Shown here: piece by piece, positions 47,116 to 59,295 of the stretch
Numbering within the stretch: position 1 is the stretch's first letter
Layout: each line of letters starts with the position of its first letter
Source of the DNA: Cerrena zonata
Taxonomy: Eukaryota; Basidiomycota; Agaricomycetes; Polyporales; Cerrenaceae
NCBI GenBank assembly: GCA_038087015.1
Contig: JASBNA010000014.1
Location: 372,001 to 436,000, forward strand
DNA: 64,000 nucleotides
Direction: 5' to 3'
Made by a program: the position numbers and the translations under genes
The notes under the pieces: model-generated
Told to the model about the DNA's origin: nothing
Databases searched by the model: none
What the model saw: only the letters and a program-made list of their open reading frames with translations

Positions 47116-49278
47116 TCATCTTGCTTGCTCGAACCGATCAAAGACAGGCCGAGCTGCGTCGAATTGCAGCTTAATGATATCTGCTTTTCCTGCACTTCGA
47201 GGTGTTATTTCACACGTGAAGGGTTTTGGAGTCAGAAGAATGCCCTAACAGACTGGTCAGCTACAAGTCGCAGGTGTATATCCTACACGTACATCGGTCG
47301 TATCATCCTCGTCGAGAGGGATTGGCAAACCGGTCCGCGGGTCTTTAGGTAATTCGATATTGAATGCCCAAAGGATGTTCATCACGTTTATAGCCTTGAT
47401 ATCGATTTAGGGGTATGTGGATAGGCTGATCTAGGTTGTCTACTTACAACAGAATTATTTGCTAGATTCAAACCCGGACAAATACGCTGGAGTTACTGGG
47501 CTGTTAAATGTTCATCGAAGGAAGGCAAGGAACCATGCACTTACCCTACCGCCACCGAAGGAGAACGGTGTCTCCCGACATCCTGTTGTATCCGCCCCGT
47601 GTTTTGTACCATATTCTGACTGCATGAATCGGTCTGGCCAGAATCTCTCTGGGTCTTCGAACAATTCGGCATCTCTACCAATACCCCCTGATCCAAAGAT
47701 TCAGTTTAGAGGAAGTTCGGTACAAGGGGAGGCAAACTCACACAAATTCATGAAGATAATGGACCCTTTAGGGATAAGGTATCCCCCCACCTGAGAAACA
47801 CTGACGTTTGAGTGTGTACTGACAAATCGTGATATTCCTTCTTACCATAGTATCTGCCAGTGCTGCATGAGGTATGGATGTTGGAGCGCCTGGACGATAA
47901 CGGTGCACCTAATAGGTATGGTGTGAGTACCTTGTATCTCAGTCTCCAAATTGCGGTTACCTCGTTGATGATAGCACGGACATATGGTAAATCGTTCAAG
48001 TCCTCCAACTCCGGACTACGATTCTGTCCTATCACTTTATCGATCTCCTGTTGAGCCTTTTTCTTTACGTCTGGATTCGCTAACATGCAGAGCACGAAGA
48101 ATTGCAAGAACATAGCCGTGGTGTCCGCGCCACCTTCCATCATGGACAGTCCAAAATAACTGCAAGATCAAAAACGTCACATTCATCACACAAAAACATG
48201 TTATGTGCGTACCAACAGCTCTCCTCGTCGAAGTCATATTTCTTTTGGTTTTCTAATAGATATTCCATGAACGAATTGTTTCGCTTGTCGGATTTAATGC
48301 GCTCGTGACAGTTTCGCAGAAGGGAGAAATAGTACTTTCTCTGCCGAGAACGTACTTCTCTGCACAGTCCTTTCCACGCAGCCCATCTCTCCGGTATGTA
48401 TTTCAAGAATGGGAACACATCCACGGGAGGATGTCCACCTGGCCCAAGGATATTTTCCCATTTTCTTTGGCATTCAAAAAACTCGACCATTGTGGGGTTA
48501 TCGTAGGTCGGGCAGTGAATGCCAAACACTACTGAAAGAGTAACTGATGCTGAATATCGGCGTATATGACCGTATAGATTCTGACACGAACATATCATTC
48601 AAATGATGGAAAACGATCCAGATTATTCACAGTTGTCCTCACCTGAGGGTCTTGCAGGAGGTCATACATGAGCTGACTGGCTTCGGCATGTTGGATTGGA
48701 AGGTGGGAAAGGCAAGCCTCTTTGTTCAATAGGTCGTGTGCTGCTCGTCTCATGTTTCTCCAATGTGGACCTGTCAATTCTATTAGTGCTCCTCGCTGAA
48801 CTTGGTTAATTGGGTCGTACCATATCTTGCTAGGGGCATCTCTAACCCCTTGTATACTATCTCGACCACATGTAGGGAAGGGCGATCAGAGGTTGTTGCA
48901 CCGTTTTGCTCGAAACACTCCTTGGCTCTCTTTGAGCTAGAAATCACTACGGCGGTGCCCGATCCGATTTTGAGCTTTTAGATGGTAAGTACATTTCCTT
49001 CCCATATTGGATGCTAATTCATACAGAATAAATGTCACCATAGGGGCGAACCCATTCTGTAAACCTGTCATGGGATATTAGGACCTGCGAGCTACGCTCT
49101 AGGGCTAATCCCCTTACTTGATATAGGCTTTCGTCTGGGGAAATACATGTAGATTTCCTAGTAATGGAAGAGTTGGCGGCCCAGGAGGTAATCCTTGCTC
49201 ACGAGATCCGACTTTCCGCAAACGGTTGACAATCCAAGACACAACGAGAGCTAAGATGGTCCACGTTAACAGCGACAT
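47116..49278 (-). CDS. cytochrome P450 monooxygenase, copy 1
   Basis: ER-anchored heme-thiolate monooxygenase. The start at 49278 gives a membrane anchor (MSLLTWTILALVVSWIVNRL), then LPPGPPTLPLLGNLHVF (the Pro-rich hinge). Further motifs are HWRNMRRAAHDLL (helix C), EGGADTTAMFLQFFVLCML (helix I, near 48100), VRAIINEVHRYRP (ExxR-type region is split by introns), DPERFWPDRF and heme loop FSFGGGRRICPGLNLA (near 47450-47560, across an intron). The last exon ends ITPRSAGKADIIKLQFDAARPVFDRFEQAR, with TGA at 47116-47118. About 13 introns of 50-65 bases. It is closely similar to the next gene in all exons, so the two are tandem duplicates. The substrate is unknown. Confidence 0.88.
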
Positions 49279-49324
49279 AGGAGTAGGATTCGAAACTCAT
49301 TCCGAATCATCGTCGTCCCTTAGA

Positions 49325-49335
49325 ATATATATATA
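49325..49335 (-). promoter_or_regulatory. TATA box of P450 copy 1
   Basis: An 11-base alternating TA tract (TATATATATAT on either strand) lies 47-57 bases upstream of the start at 49278. Confidence 0.45.
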
Positions 49336-49858
49336 GTATCGCGCTAACAACTCTCCTTCGGGACAGTGTGTCGTTCGAGGTCGGGCATGGCAACTGACGT
49401 TGGCCGATGCCGTTACCCGTCAACCAGTCGCGCGCTTTGGTGGCTGGCGTGAGAGTTAAGTTCAGGGTGCGCGACATAGACTCAAGCTCTCGGGTGAGGT
49501 TTGTTTACTTTACTTTACCTTATGAAAATGCACCTGACAAACCCCGAGGGCAGATAGTGATTCTTTGCTGATCGGATGGCTTTGAAGAATCTCGGTTCGT
49601 GGAGAGGAGTACTTGACTTCGGCGAAGAAATCCTCACTGGAGCATTCGCCACGTACTAAAGCCTACGTGACACATTCTACGTTTCTGCAATTTAGATCTG
49701 AGCTCAAACTTTTATCAGCGACCGAATAGAATACATAAATTCGCCTTGTCACTCATTTTTCTATTGGCTCTTCTCTCGTTCTCATGACAGACTCGAAATA
49801 AACTCCCAAGTCTCCAAATAAGTGGGTATGATATACTTAGCTCATCTAATTACTCCAC

Positions 49859-52048
49859 TCATATAACATCTTCTAATCCAGCGTGTCCGAACCGATCAAA
49901 AATAGGTTGCGCTGCCTTGGTCTGACTTCTGATCATTTCGACCTTCGCTCCACTTCTTGGTGTAATGTCACAGGTGAACGGCTTCGGGGTCAGCAAAATT
50001 CCCTATGGAAGACGTCAACAAGTGCCTGCTGTTGACAATATAAAACGTACATCGGTAGTGTTGTCAGCATCAACTGGTATCGGCAAACCAGTGACTTGAT
50101 CTTTAGCCAAGTCGAAATTGAAAGCCCAGAGCATATTCATGACATTAATAGCCTTGACGAGATCTTCAGAATGGCCTGTCAATTTGGAGCAAAACATGGA
50201 TCTAACTCACGATGGAATTGATTGCAAGATACATTCCAGGGCATATCCGCTGTGAGTAATGTGCTTTGTGCTCAGCTGTGTCCAGATTGAGTCTTTGATT
50301 GACGTACCCTTCCAGCTCCAAAGGAAAAGGGAACATCTTTGAATCCAGTGGTGTCTGCACCGGGTTTGGTACCGAACTCAGAGTTGAGGAACCTTTCTGG
50401 CCAAAACCTCTCGGGATCGTCAAAGAGCTCCGGATCTCTACCCATCCCCCCTGGGTTAACCAATCACTATTTGTTCTCAGAGTTTAGGCATTTTAAAGGT
50501 ACGTACAAACATTCATGAAGATCACAGACCCCTTAGGGATCAGGTACCCTCCAACCTAAACATTTCATAAGCTCAGTATGTCTGATTATGCCTTTCTTCT
50601 TCTGCGACTTACCTTGGTATCGGCAGTGGCTGCGTGTGGGATAGCTGTTCGGGATCCAGGACGGTAACGGTGAAGCTGTAGGGGTGGTCCATATATGCTC
50701 TGGGCTCCGAGACAAACAACCTCACCTCATTAATAATTGCTCGAACATAGGGCAAGTCTTTCAGATCATCCAACTGAGGGGAACGATCGTGCCCTATCAC
50801 ATCGTCAATTTCCCGTTGAGCTTTCGCTAGAACATCAGGGTGCGCAAGCATGCAAAGCACAAAGAATTGCAAAGCCATAGCCGTAGTATCGGCCCCGGCC
50901 TCAATTAAAGAGAGTCCAAGATAACTGGTATAAAGGTTATTGTTGGATGCAAACAGTTGGGTCTGTGCACGCACCAGGTTTTCTCGTAATCGAACTCATA
51001 ATCACCTCCGTGTTCCAGAAGATATTCAACGAATGACCCATTCCGTTGGTCTTTCGCAATTCGGTCGACACACTTCTCCTGCAGCCTATGGAAGTATTTC
51101 TGCTGGCGTGCTCGGAAGTCCCTGCACAACTCTTTCCACGGCGCCCATCGTTCCGGGATGTACTTCAAGATCGGTATCATATCAACAGGTGGAGCTCCAC
51201 CTGGCCGAAGGATGTGCTCGAATCTCCGCTGGGTTTCAAAGAACTCCGCAATGAAAGGGTTATCGGATGTTGCGCAGCGTACACCGAAGACTGCTGCAAG
51301 GATTACAGAAGTTGAATACCGACGTACGTGACCATACAGATTCTGTAACCATTGACGTCATGATGCATGTCTCAACAAGACGCGAGGAAAGCTTACCTTT
51401 GGGTCTTCAATGATATCCATCATCAACTGACTAGCCTCAGCTTGCTGAATAGGAACATGTGCACGAGACGCATCCTTGCTTAGCAGGCGGTGAGTAGCAC
51501 GTCGCATATTCCTCCAATGAGGACCTTGATTGAGATTGTAGTGAGTTATCGTCCACCCCTTGAAGTCGTATAATGCTCACCATATCTTGCTAGTGATAGT
51601 TGAATCCCTTGATATGCCAATTCACCGACATACACCGCAGGGCGATCAGAAGTTGTCGAGCTGTTTTGTTCGAAGCACTCCTTGGCTCTTCGAGGGCTGG
51701 AAATGACGACAGCAGTACCCGGCCCGACCTTCAGCTAATTAACATTGGTGTCAGCAATAGCGCCACCCCAAAACAGCACTGACAAACCGAGTAGATGTCG
51801 CCGTAAGTGCGAACCCAATCCGTGAACCTGGTTTTGAACATCAACTTTACAGATAATAAACTCCATAACGATGATGAACCTTACTTAAGGTGAGCCCTAC
51901 TTGTTGGGAATATGTTTAAGTTCCCTATCAATGGAAGGGTCGGCGGACCTGGAGGCAATCCTGATTCACGAGAGCCAATCTTCCGGAGACGATCCACTAG
52001 CCAAAAGACGATGACACCTAGTACGGTCAATGAAAGAAGAGATACCAT
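49859..52048 (-). CDS. cytochrome P450 monooxygenase, copy 2
   Basis: Paralogue of the preceding P450, same strand. The start at 52048 gives the anchor MVSLLSLTVLGVIVFWLVDRL and the hinge LPPGPPTLPLIGNLNIF. Then come VRTYGDIYSLKVG, HWRNMRRATHRLL, PVDMIPILKYIPERWAPWKEL, helix I EAGADTTAMALQFF (near 50890), DLPYVRAIINE, LHRYRPGSRTAIPHA, DPERFWPERF, and heme loop FSFGAGRRICPGMYLA (about 50230-50335, split by an intron). The last exon ends CDITPRSGAKVEMIRSQTKAAQP then FDRFGHAGLEDVI, with TGA at 49859-49861. All conserved P450 motifs are present, so it should be functional. Subfamily and substrate cannot be assigned without a database. Confidence 0.88.
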
Positions 52049-52122
52049 GATATTTGGATCTCTGCTGGCTCAAATGAGGGGCGAACGGTAATATGATCCT
52101 TGTATTCATGTTGTGTGTGATC

Positions 52123-52129
52123 TTTTATA
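52123..52129 (-). promoter_or_regulatory. TATA box of P450 copy 2
   Basis: TATAAAA on the minus strand lies 75 bases upstream of the start at 52048. Confidence 0.5.
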
Positions 52130-53109
52130 TTTGTTTTCCTATTGACTTGAATTGAATAAAACTCCGAAAAGTGAAGTATTTGACCCAACAAAGTGGTTTG
52201 AGAGGTCGTATTGAGCGACAGGCTGATGGATACGCCGATCTTTTCCGGATATAACAGCTGTAACATTGAAAATTGGGGAAGTGAGATTTCCTTCCGTGGC
52301 AAGGCAAGCAAGCCTGGAAGATCGGGAAACGGAAGACGCTGAGAGTCAAGGTCCAAGTTGTGCAAGTCAATTGCCGATTGCAAACGAGATTTCTCACCAT
52401 ATCTGATAGCAAGAATCCCGTCCCTAGCTCTAGAAGACTCCTCTAGGATTGAAAGGTTCTGTCAGGCCACCTGTATTATAAACCAAACTTTAAATAATAA
52501 ATGTCAGTCGACATGGCAGGAAACTGCATCATAACCTGGTACTCCTCAAAGTATTATCCGGGCAATAGGCCTATGATAGCCCAGAACCCCCTTACCATGA
52601 CCCGCATGTGTAGTACGTTGACCGTCCAATACTTCTAGACGCTAGCACATCGGTATATGATATGGAGAGTAGCACAATATGACGATTAACGACACACTCA
52701 TATCTTTAGACTAAATACAGATTAAACCAGCTGCCAAAACACGGATCGACATGATACCACAGTAAGAGAACACAACGATTCCATGAATACAATCGAGGCA
52801 ACGGGGAAGGGAACTACAATGCTGTTAGGGTCATATAAAGTCACAACAGACTAGGTTAAGGGGTATAGCACATGTCAATAATACATGCGGTTAAGGCGGA
52901 GGGACATCAGATACACGGTGGGAAGTGCAAACATCGTGACCGAGTGTGAGTGAAATAAATCACTGCGTGCTTGATGTTCCCAAGGGATGGCTTCGGGTAG
53001 TTCCTGAGGCCGTCGAGGGCGTCGCTACGTTTTCAGAGATGGTTGAAATTGACGGTTGTAGGCGACGATTGGGTGGAGCTGTGTGGTTCACAAGACCAGT
53101 CCGGGACCA
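52130..53109. other. intergenic, nothing recognised
   Basis: About 1 kb between P450 copy 2 and the hypothetical gene. Minus-strand frames of up to 118 codons occur near 52027-52412 but look non-coding and overlap the P450 promoter. Confidence 0.45.
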
Positions 53110-53971
53110 TCAGCTTGCTAAAAGAAAGTGGTGAAATAAGTCTCAAACGATACCGGTGGACGTACCCGACAATGTCAATATTTGCCAGAGTTGAACTGTA
53201 CGCGCCATCCCCCATCCAATAAGGACCACAGGTCCGTTACCTAAGAGTACAGAGCCAGCATCTGACGCTGCGTTCCCGAAATAAAGTGAATTTTGGAACA
53301 CAAAAACGAGGTAGGTTTTGAAGAACTCACACTGCCTAACAGGCAGAGATGCAGGCATATTAGTCAGTCTAATCACTGCCTCCCTAGGGCTCGCTAAGGA
53401 GGCGATATCGCCGTCCGGACTAGGGACCAAGCTTCCACCAATGCTGCCACCTACTGGGAGGTTCTCTGGATGAGTAGATTGCAGCCTTTGCGTCTAAACC
53501 GTGACCACACGAGAGATAAGCTAATGGATTTGCGATGATGAGTTCATTGCTTACGGTGAGCTTCGCGAGAATGGCTTTGCACTCATAATGAGCAGTTATA
53601 ATATCGCGGGTTAGACCAGTGAACATCTCACGACATTGCTGATAGAATGTCGCTGCACAATGCGTCCGGTACTCCAAATTGCGATGTCGTAGCTTCAGTC
53701 TACAAGGATGAATAGATAGTCTAAGTGAACGCCAACAAATATGATTCAAATGGTGGAAGGGGACTTACTGTCTCAGCCTTTCCTGCAAAGCAGATCTATC
53801 GTCGGACGACCCTTCTTCGATAGTAGCTTGCAAGTATTGATCTACTTGCGTCAAGGATTGCTGTAACGACAAGAGTCGGACATCAGGCATGAGTCTTTCC
53901 AGTATCGCATACAGAACACTAAAAAGCCCAATGAGACCAGTAATCAAATCGAACACGTCATACCCAGACAT
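53110..53971 (-). CDS. hypothetical protein with N-terminal membrane segment
   Basis: Not recognised. A coherent chain of exons can be read: MSGYDVFDLITGLIGLFSVLYAILERLMPD (start 53971; another Met at 53986), then a helical stretch (DVRLLSLQQSLTQVDQYLQ), then HRNLEYRTHCAATFYQQCREMFTGLTRDII. A GTAAGC donor near 53555 is joined to the TTTAG acceptor near 53495 to give AKLTTQRLQSTHPENLPVGGS. Next are IASLASPREAVIRL and GNGPVVLIGWGMARTVQLWQIL. The last junction and stop (TGA 53110-53112) are uncertain. The N-terminal hydrophobic segment plus coiled-coil character suggest a small membrane-associated protein. Confidence 0.5.
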
Positions 53972-54652
53972 TTTGGGAAAAACCAAAGAGATTCAAAAAA
54001 GGAACGGAAATCAGACTAAAGATTGGAAAAATAACCTATGGTTGTCAGGATAAACCTCGAGAGCAAGAGTGAGTGGGCAGTAAGTGCAAGGGAGCGATTT
54101 CGATGTGCATTGGGAGGGTTACGTGGCCGGACAAGAGGTGTTTTATACTTTCCAGGCTCCGGAAACCCACATCCTCAATGACATAACCATCACTTTCGGG
54201 GGAATGGAGGACTGGGACAGAGCCTTTTAGATCGGTTGGCTATGCGTCACTCTGTATGGAATAGGGAACAGATCAGGCGGATTTGGAGGTCTATGAGTGG
54301 GCCAAGTGACAAGTGGACTCAGCCACCACATCACGACAGTGTGCGTGCTTGTTAAGCTCGTGGGCCGTTCCCGTAATTCTAATGTATTCGAGTTGAATTT
54401 GATTGAAGGACCTGGGAATAAAGATGCTGTACAGTCGGTGTATGGGCCGGAGGTTATACACTGACCTCTCGTTATCGACCTGAGAACCCCCAATACGAGT
54501 TCTATATACATTGAATTCCATCGACCTGTGCCCGATTGTATGAACCTTGTATAAATGGAATGATGAGAGTAATGGGCCACGTACCAACAATAGAGAATTC
54601 AATAAATCTAACAAGTGGGAACCCGCCTAAGCTGGTGGCACTTCTGCTTAGG

Positions 54653-55349
54653 TCAAGCTGCCAGATACACGGCAAGTTCCACATGATAGAAAAAAAACAG
54701 GACACGAAATCGAAGAGCTGGTCGGACAGCGTGATGTAGAAATTGAAACACAGACGGCGGCCATCCAGAGTCAATTGCAGAAACATCATCAGCACGGAGG
54801 ACCCCCTCCGTCTTCCACCTCACATGAGAGTTGGATCCAGAGTGTTCTTCATCTTCGTGTATGGGTATATCAAAGCCTTTATCTTTCCGAGCTGTACTTT
54901 CTGATCCACGTCGCCTGTGGACTGGTCTATTTTCCGCCCGACTCGTGAAGTTAATATTTGTCGAAGCACGTAGATATCCTTTCAACAGGACAAAGAGCCG
55001 GAAGTGGAAGTAACGTACCCTACTTCATCAACAGCGTTACTATCTTCGGGAGTTCCTGAGCGAAGCAGGTGTGTTAGTGGCACAATTAAGAATGAAGAAG
55101 GCACAGTCCCAAGGACATCCCCGACAGAACACGCGTAAACCGCGTTTTCCATCTTGAACACAATCTCTCGGGGTTCCAGAGATAGAAACCCAACAAGTTC
55201 CAAGTGATTCTCATCCACGGGTCCCACAGACAAGGAAGAAAGATAAGTTAATAGCTGGGAGATTAGCTACAAAGAACATTAGGCGGCCCAACTCATACCT
55301 GATCGTACACTAGCATATAGATACTTGGGGTTCCATCTCTCACTCCCAT
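54653..55349 (-). CDS. hypothetical protein, uncertain model
   Basis: Not recognised. The possible start at 55349 (MGVRDGTPSIYMLVYDQ) joins through a 32-base or longer intron to LISQLLTYLSSLSVGPVDENHLELVGFLSLEPREIV, then VYACSVGDVLGTVPSSFLIVPLTHLLRSG. A further exon gives RPVHRRRGSESTARKDKGFD and IHEDEEHSGSNSHVRWKTEG. After LRADD two frames compete: one ends at 54653 after VELAVYLAA; the other continues to 54502 through LTLDGRRLCFNFYITLSDQL. The ATG is only 37 bases past the stop of the NIPA gene on the same strand, so it may be part of a longer transcript, or the start may be wrong. Confidence 0.35.
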
Positions 55350-55386
55350 AGCACTGTCTGTTTCCTAGGTCCATGAAGACCTACGA

Positions 55387-57419
55387 TTATCTCGATTTCC
55401 AGTTCCCAAACTCATCTCCGCTCCCCTCGGCTTCAGGTCTAGTCAACGTCGCATCAGAAGACGTCGACGCTCTTGCAAGGGGCTCATCGTCTTCCTGATC
55501 CGCAAGGATCCTCTGGCGTTCACCTCGTCCATCAGCTTCACTCAATCCCTGATTACGAGGAACAAAGTCCTCGTCTTCGTCGTCACTAGCATCTCCGACT
55601 TGCCAAAGCACTTCATCGCCTCCTTCGAGGTCACAATCGTGCAAGGCTTCGCCCTCTTCCGGGACCTTGGAATCTTTGTCAGATTTCCGTCTGGAGGATC
55701 GTCTCCTGGCCTGAGATAGAGGGATAATTGACGTGCCCCCTGCTGCGGACCCTGGTGTAGCGCTGTGTGGATGCCCGTGATTAGGATCGGGTTTCTTGTG
55801 TGTGAGCAAGACAACTCCGGAGACGAGGGTGAGGATGGAGACAAAGATGAGGAAGAGAGCCCAGGACTCGTAAGCGTCGACTTCGTCGTTGAATATCTGA
55901 TAGTATATATGTTAGAACTCCAATATTAAAAGTGGATACAGTGGAGTAAGTTGCGCACCAGTGAATTCAAGAATCTACGCAAAGCGCGGAACGAGTCAGA
56001 CAATTCCGAATTAATTTCAATAAATGCGGGGCCACTTACCCAAAGGCAGTGTAGACACCATAGAATACCGGGACCACTAGGGTTGAGTCATAAACCTTAA
56101 GACCTCTGTTAAGGCATATGATTTGTAGCACAGCGGTGATTGCCAGGAATATGAAGGTGACGATCGAGGAAGCTTGTCCAAACTGGTTTCCAGTATTCTC
56201 ATGCGATAAACTGCCAGAGATAAGCTTCACCCTGTAAGGAAGGTTCGCATCAATACCATGTCTGCGGTTTGTATACAATAGAACGTATAACGAGAAACTT
56301 ACGCAGCTTTCGCGAAGACCAAACAGCCTCCAGCCAGTCCGCCTCCACAACATGCCCAGCCAATACCGAGCGTCCAGGCAATTCGTGTCTCATCATGCGG
56401 CGCAGTCCAAATCTCAAGATATTCCTTGATCTTTGACATCCATGCGTCCCAAACACCGAATGCTTTGCCAGCCCATGTTGCGGCGGGAGGGCTTGCCCTT
56501 CCTGCACCCATTCCACTGAATGGAACAGCACTGATATCGGAACGCGCAGCCAATACAGCATCGAGTTGAGAGACGAAGATGTAAAGGGCGATGAAAGCAA
56601 AAGTCATGAATATGAAGTAAGCGAGCCAGTTGCCTCGAGACCAGAGGTAAGATAGATGCGCGGCATTTGTCTCTTGACTGAGTCCGCTGTTGATGGACCC
56701 AAAGGCAACGATACCAATGACACCAATGATTACTACGACAGTTCCCTATTGGACGTGAACGTTTGTCAGATTATTAGCAGATGGGATCAATTAGTTGTGT
56801 AATGATACCCACGTAAATATCATTCCTAGTGACGGGAGTGTTTACGAGGAATTTAGCGAACAGGAAGTTGAAGATGAGGGAAGTGGAACCAAGAGGTGCG
56901 ACATATTCTACAGAACAGTTGAGTATAACCGCATATGATACTAGTTATTAGGATAGCTCACCCGCTCGCATGTAATCAAGAGCAAGCGTACTTCCGAGTA
57001 GTTGTGATAGACTAAATGATGGTTAGCTGATGTAGAAAATGAGCGCGAGGAATAGCCTACATGTAGAGAATCATTCCAAGGAGCCATAACGGACGTAACC
57101 AATCTCTCCTCCTCGAGGCTTTTGGGATAGCACTGGTTCTAACCTGTATTGAGGTCAGAAAACGGAAGCAAATCCCCGATCAACCGGGGCTTACATGATC
57201 TAACTTCGTGAGGTTCAGGCCAGCTGCATTCAAGATAGAAGCAAGGATAACAATGGCAAGGCCAATGATGAAAGCTACGACTGGGCTTGCATGATGTGCG
57301 GGAACAGGGTCTAAACTGGGAGAACTCGTTATGGAAGGTAATATTGAGATCGAGGCTGAGGCTGTTATTGAGGGTATACTGCTTTCCGTCGACGACAGGA
57401 TTGTCGACGAAGAGTCCAT
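55387..57419 (-). CDS. NIPA-type magnesium transporter
   Basis: Membrane protein of the NIPA (DUF803) family, thought to carry Mg2+ and other divalent cations. The start at 57419 gives a Ser-rich leader (MDSSSTILSSTESSIPSITA). Membrane segments follow: VVAFIIGLAIVILASILNAAGLN, LWLLGMILYI, LGSTLALDYMRAEYVAPLGSTSLIFNFLFAKFLV, GTVVVIIGVIGIVAFGSI, WLAYFIFMTFAFIALYIFV, GIGWACCGGGLAGGCLVFAK, SIVTFIFLAITAVLQIICLNRGL and VVPVFYGVYTAFGFLNSLIFNDE (ordinary family motif), then WALFLIFVSILTLVSGVVLL. A long charged cytosolic tail ends EFGNWKSR. About eight short introns; all join in frame. Confidence 0.87.
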
Positions 57420-57719
57420 AAAATTAACACTTGAGGTGGGTAGATTATGCGAGATGGTCGTAACAAAAGCGTAGAAGATGGAGAGGAGAGATGAAAGTGC
57501 TGGTCAACCTGCGGAGATCCCTGTTGCTCTCTCCTCACTGCCGCTCGGATTTCTCCGGCCCTAACAGTCGTCGCTGAATGAAGGCGCGTTACGTCACGCG
57601 TTCCCTACGTACTGGATGATGACCGCGTCGCGTATTTCCTCTTTATGCAATTTGGATATCGATACTTACTTAGTCGTACGACATACGTGCTCGCAACATC
57701 ACTTCATTGGTAACACAGA

Positions 57720-59148
57720 ATGAACGAATGCAATTTACACTTTTCATCATCCCCCGCACAAGATACAGGTTCATACAGACTACTGGAACTTCCCCCGGAA
57801 CTCGCCAAAGTTCTCGAAAGCTCGGGGGACGAGGCCACACAAAGGTCTGTAATACTATAGCATTAAAATATGCCGAAATCTGACATGCGTAGCTTTGCAT
57901 AGCTGGTCGATCAAGGGAGAATCGATCGAAGATGCTGTACTCTGTACCGCAGATAAAACATACACCGTCCGCTCAGTTATACTCTCGAATGCGGTCTTAG
58001 TTGTAACACCATCACAATCAGGCGATGCTGCGCCAGATGCGGTCATTCGAGATCAACTACATGAGATCTATGAACTCATACCAAGTGTCCCTAGGCTGCA
58101 GAAACTCGGTAGCCTTCTTAGAGGCAACGAATATAACGAGGGACAGGAAGATGAAGATGTGGATATGAGTGACAATGACAGACCGGTATGTGCTAATTTT
58201 CAATATGTCTAATGATACAATCGTAAATATTTGTAGACGAAGAGGCAAAGACTCACGTATCACAATGCAAGAGAAGTATTGCAAGCAAGTGATGCAGAGC
58301 TCTTACAAGGGCTGCAAACGAGACGTATACTGATCATTAAGGGTTAGCTTTGACTACGATGGATTAACCAAGACGAGATCTGACCATAATACTATTGTAG
58401 ACGAACTTCGTCCCATTGCGCCTGCATACCTCACACAAATCCTCGAACTCCTCTTGACCTACCTCGTCTCATTGTCCCTCTCCCACCAAGCCGCACCAGT
58501 GCAGACTCTCACATCTTCACTCGAAGAGGAACACGAGATCAAACGAGAAGTGTGTACGCAAGTCATGGAATGGTTCGGACAAATCGAAGACGGGATTTGG
58601 AGACTCGATGAACTGGCAGCTGTAAAGGAAGTCGGGTTAGGCGTCCTTCGAGCGTACAAGGTAACTGCATATGTTTATACGGTCTACGTCGGAACTGTGT
58701 ACTCATCACGCTGCTATAGGATGATACCATTACTGAGGCAGAATTTCTCAAAAAATGGGAATCCGCGGTGGGCGATACGTTCGAGTCATCTGTCTCCTTG
58801 GACCTACTTTCGGTACGTTCTCTCAGTAGTCATCCGTAACCAAAATTCGTACTGAAGCCGTATCATCAAACTCAGGGAAATTACCTCACCACCCAAAACC
58901 TGCTAACAGATCCACCTACAATAGAACTCAACTACTTCCCCTCTTCCGCCCTACCAACCGATCCTGCTGCTCGTTTCGGCGACTTGTTCCTCACACGACA
59001 ACGTTGGAAAGCAGAAGAAATCTCGCCGTTTTTGCAAGATATTGTGGTTAACAACAAGGAGCGCGATAAACTCTTGCTGAAATACGCGCGCACTGTTACA
59101 AACAAGGATGGCATATGGTATACCGCAAGGGCTATGTACAACGGCTGA
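57720..59148 (+). CDS. DCC1: sister chromatid cohesion protein DCC1 (Ctf18-RFC subunit)
   Basis: Subunit of the alternative clamp loader Ctf18-Dcc1-Ctf8, which loads PCNA and supports cohesion during S phase. The start at 57720 gives MNECNLHFSSSPAQD, then LLELPPELAKVLESSGDE. The intron 57853-57901 uses the GCATAG acceptor and gives SWSIKGESIEDAVLCTADKTYTVR, the family's N-terminal barrel motif. Next are IYELIPSVPRLQKLGSLLRG, EVLQASDAELLQGLQ and ELRPIAPAYLTQILELLL, then winged-helix repeats FLKKWESAVGDTF, YFPSSALPTDPAARFGDLFLTRQRW, LLKYARTVTN and YTARAMYNG (end 59148). About five introns. It is divergent from the NIPA gene with about 300 bases between starts. Confidence 0.83.
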
Positions 59149-59295
59149 AAGGAACAGTATTGTCACTGTAGAGTATGTGAGGGGAGTGAGGGGAGGGTAG
59201 CACTAAGTAGGAGGATAATGTTCCAACAAGAATACAGATGTTCGGTACAAGTACACAAAATAGCCAAGAAGTCAAGAAATCAAGAACACCATCAT

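Noticed and set aside
52027..52412. Minus-strand frames upstream of P450 copy 2
   Set aside because: They overlap the P450 start and TATA box in other frames and show no motif or coding-like composition.
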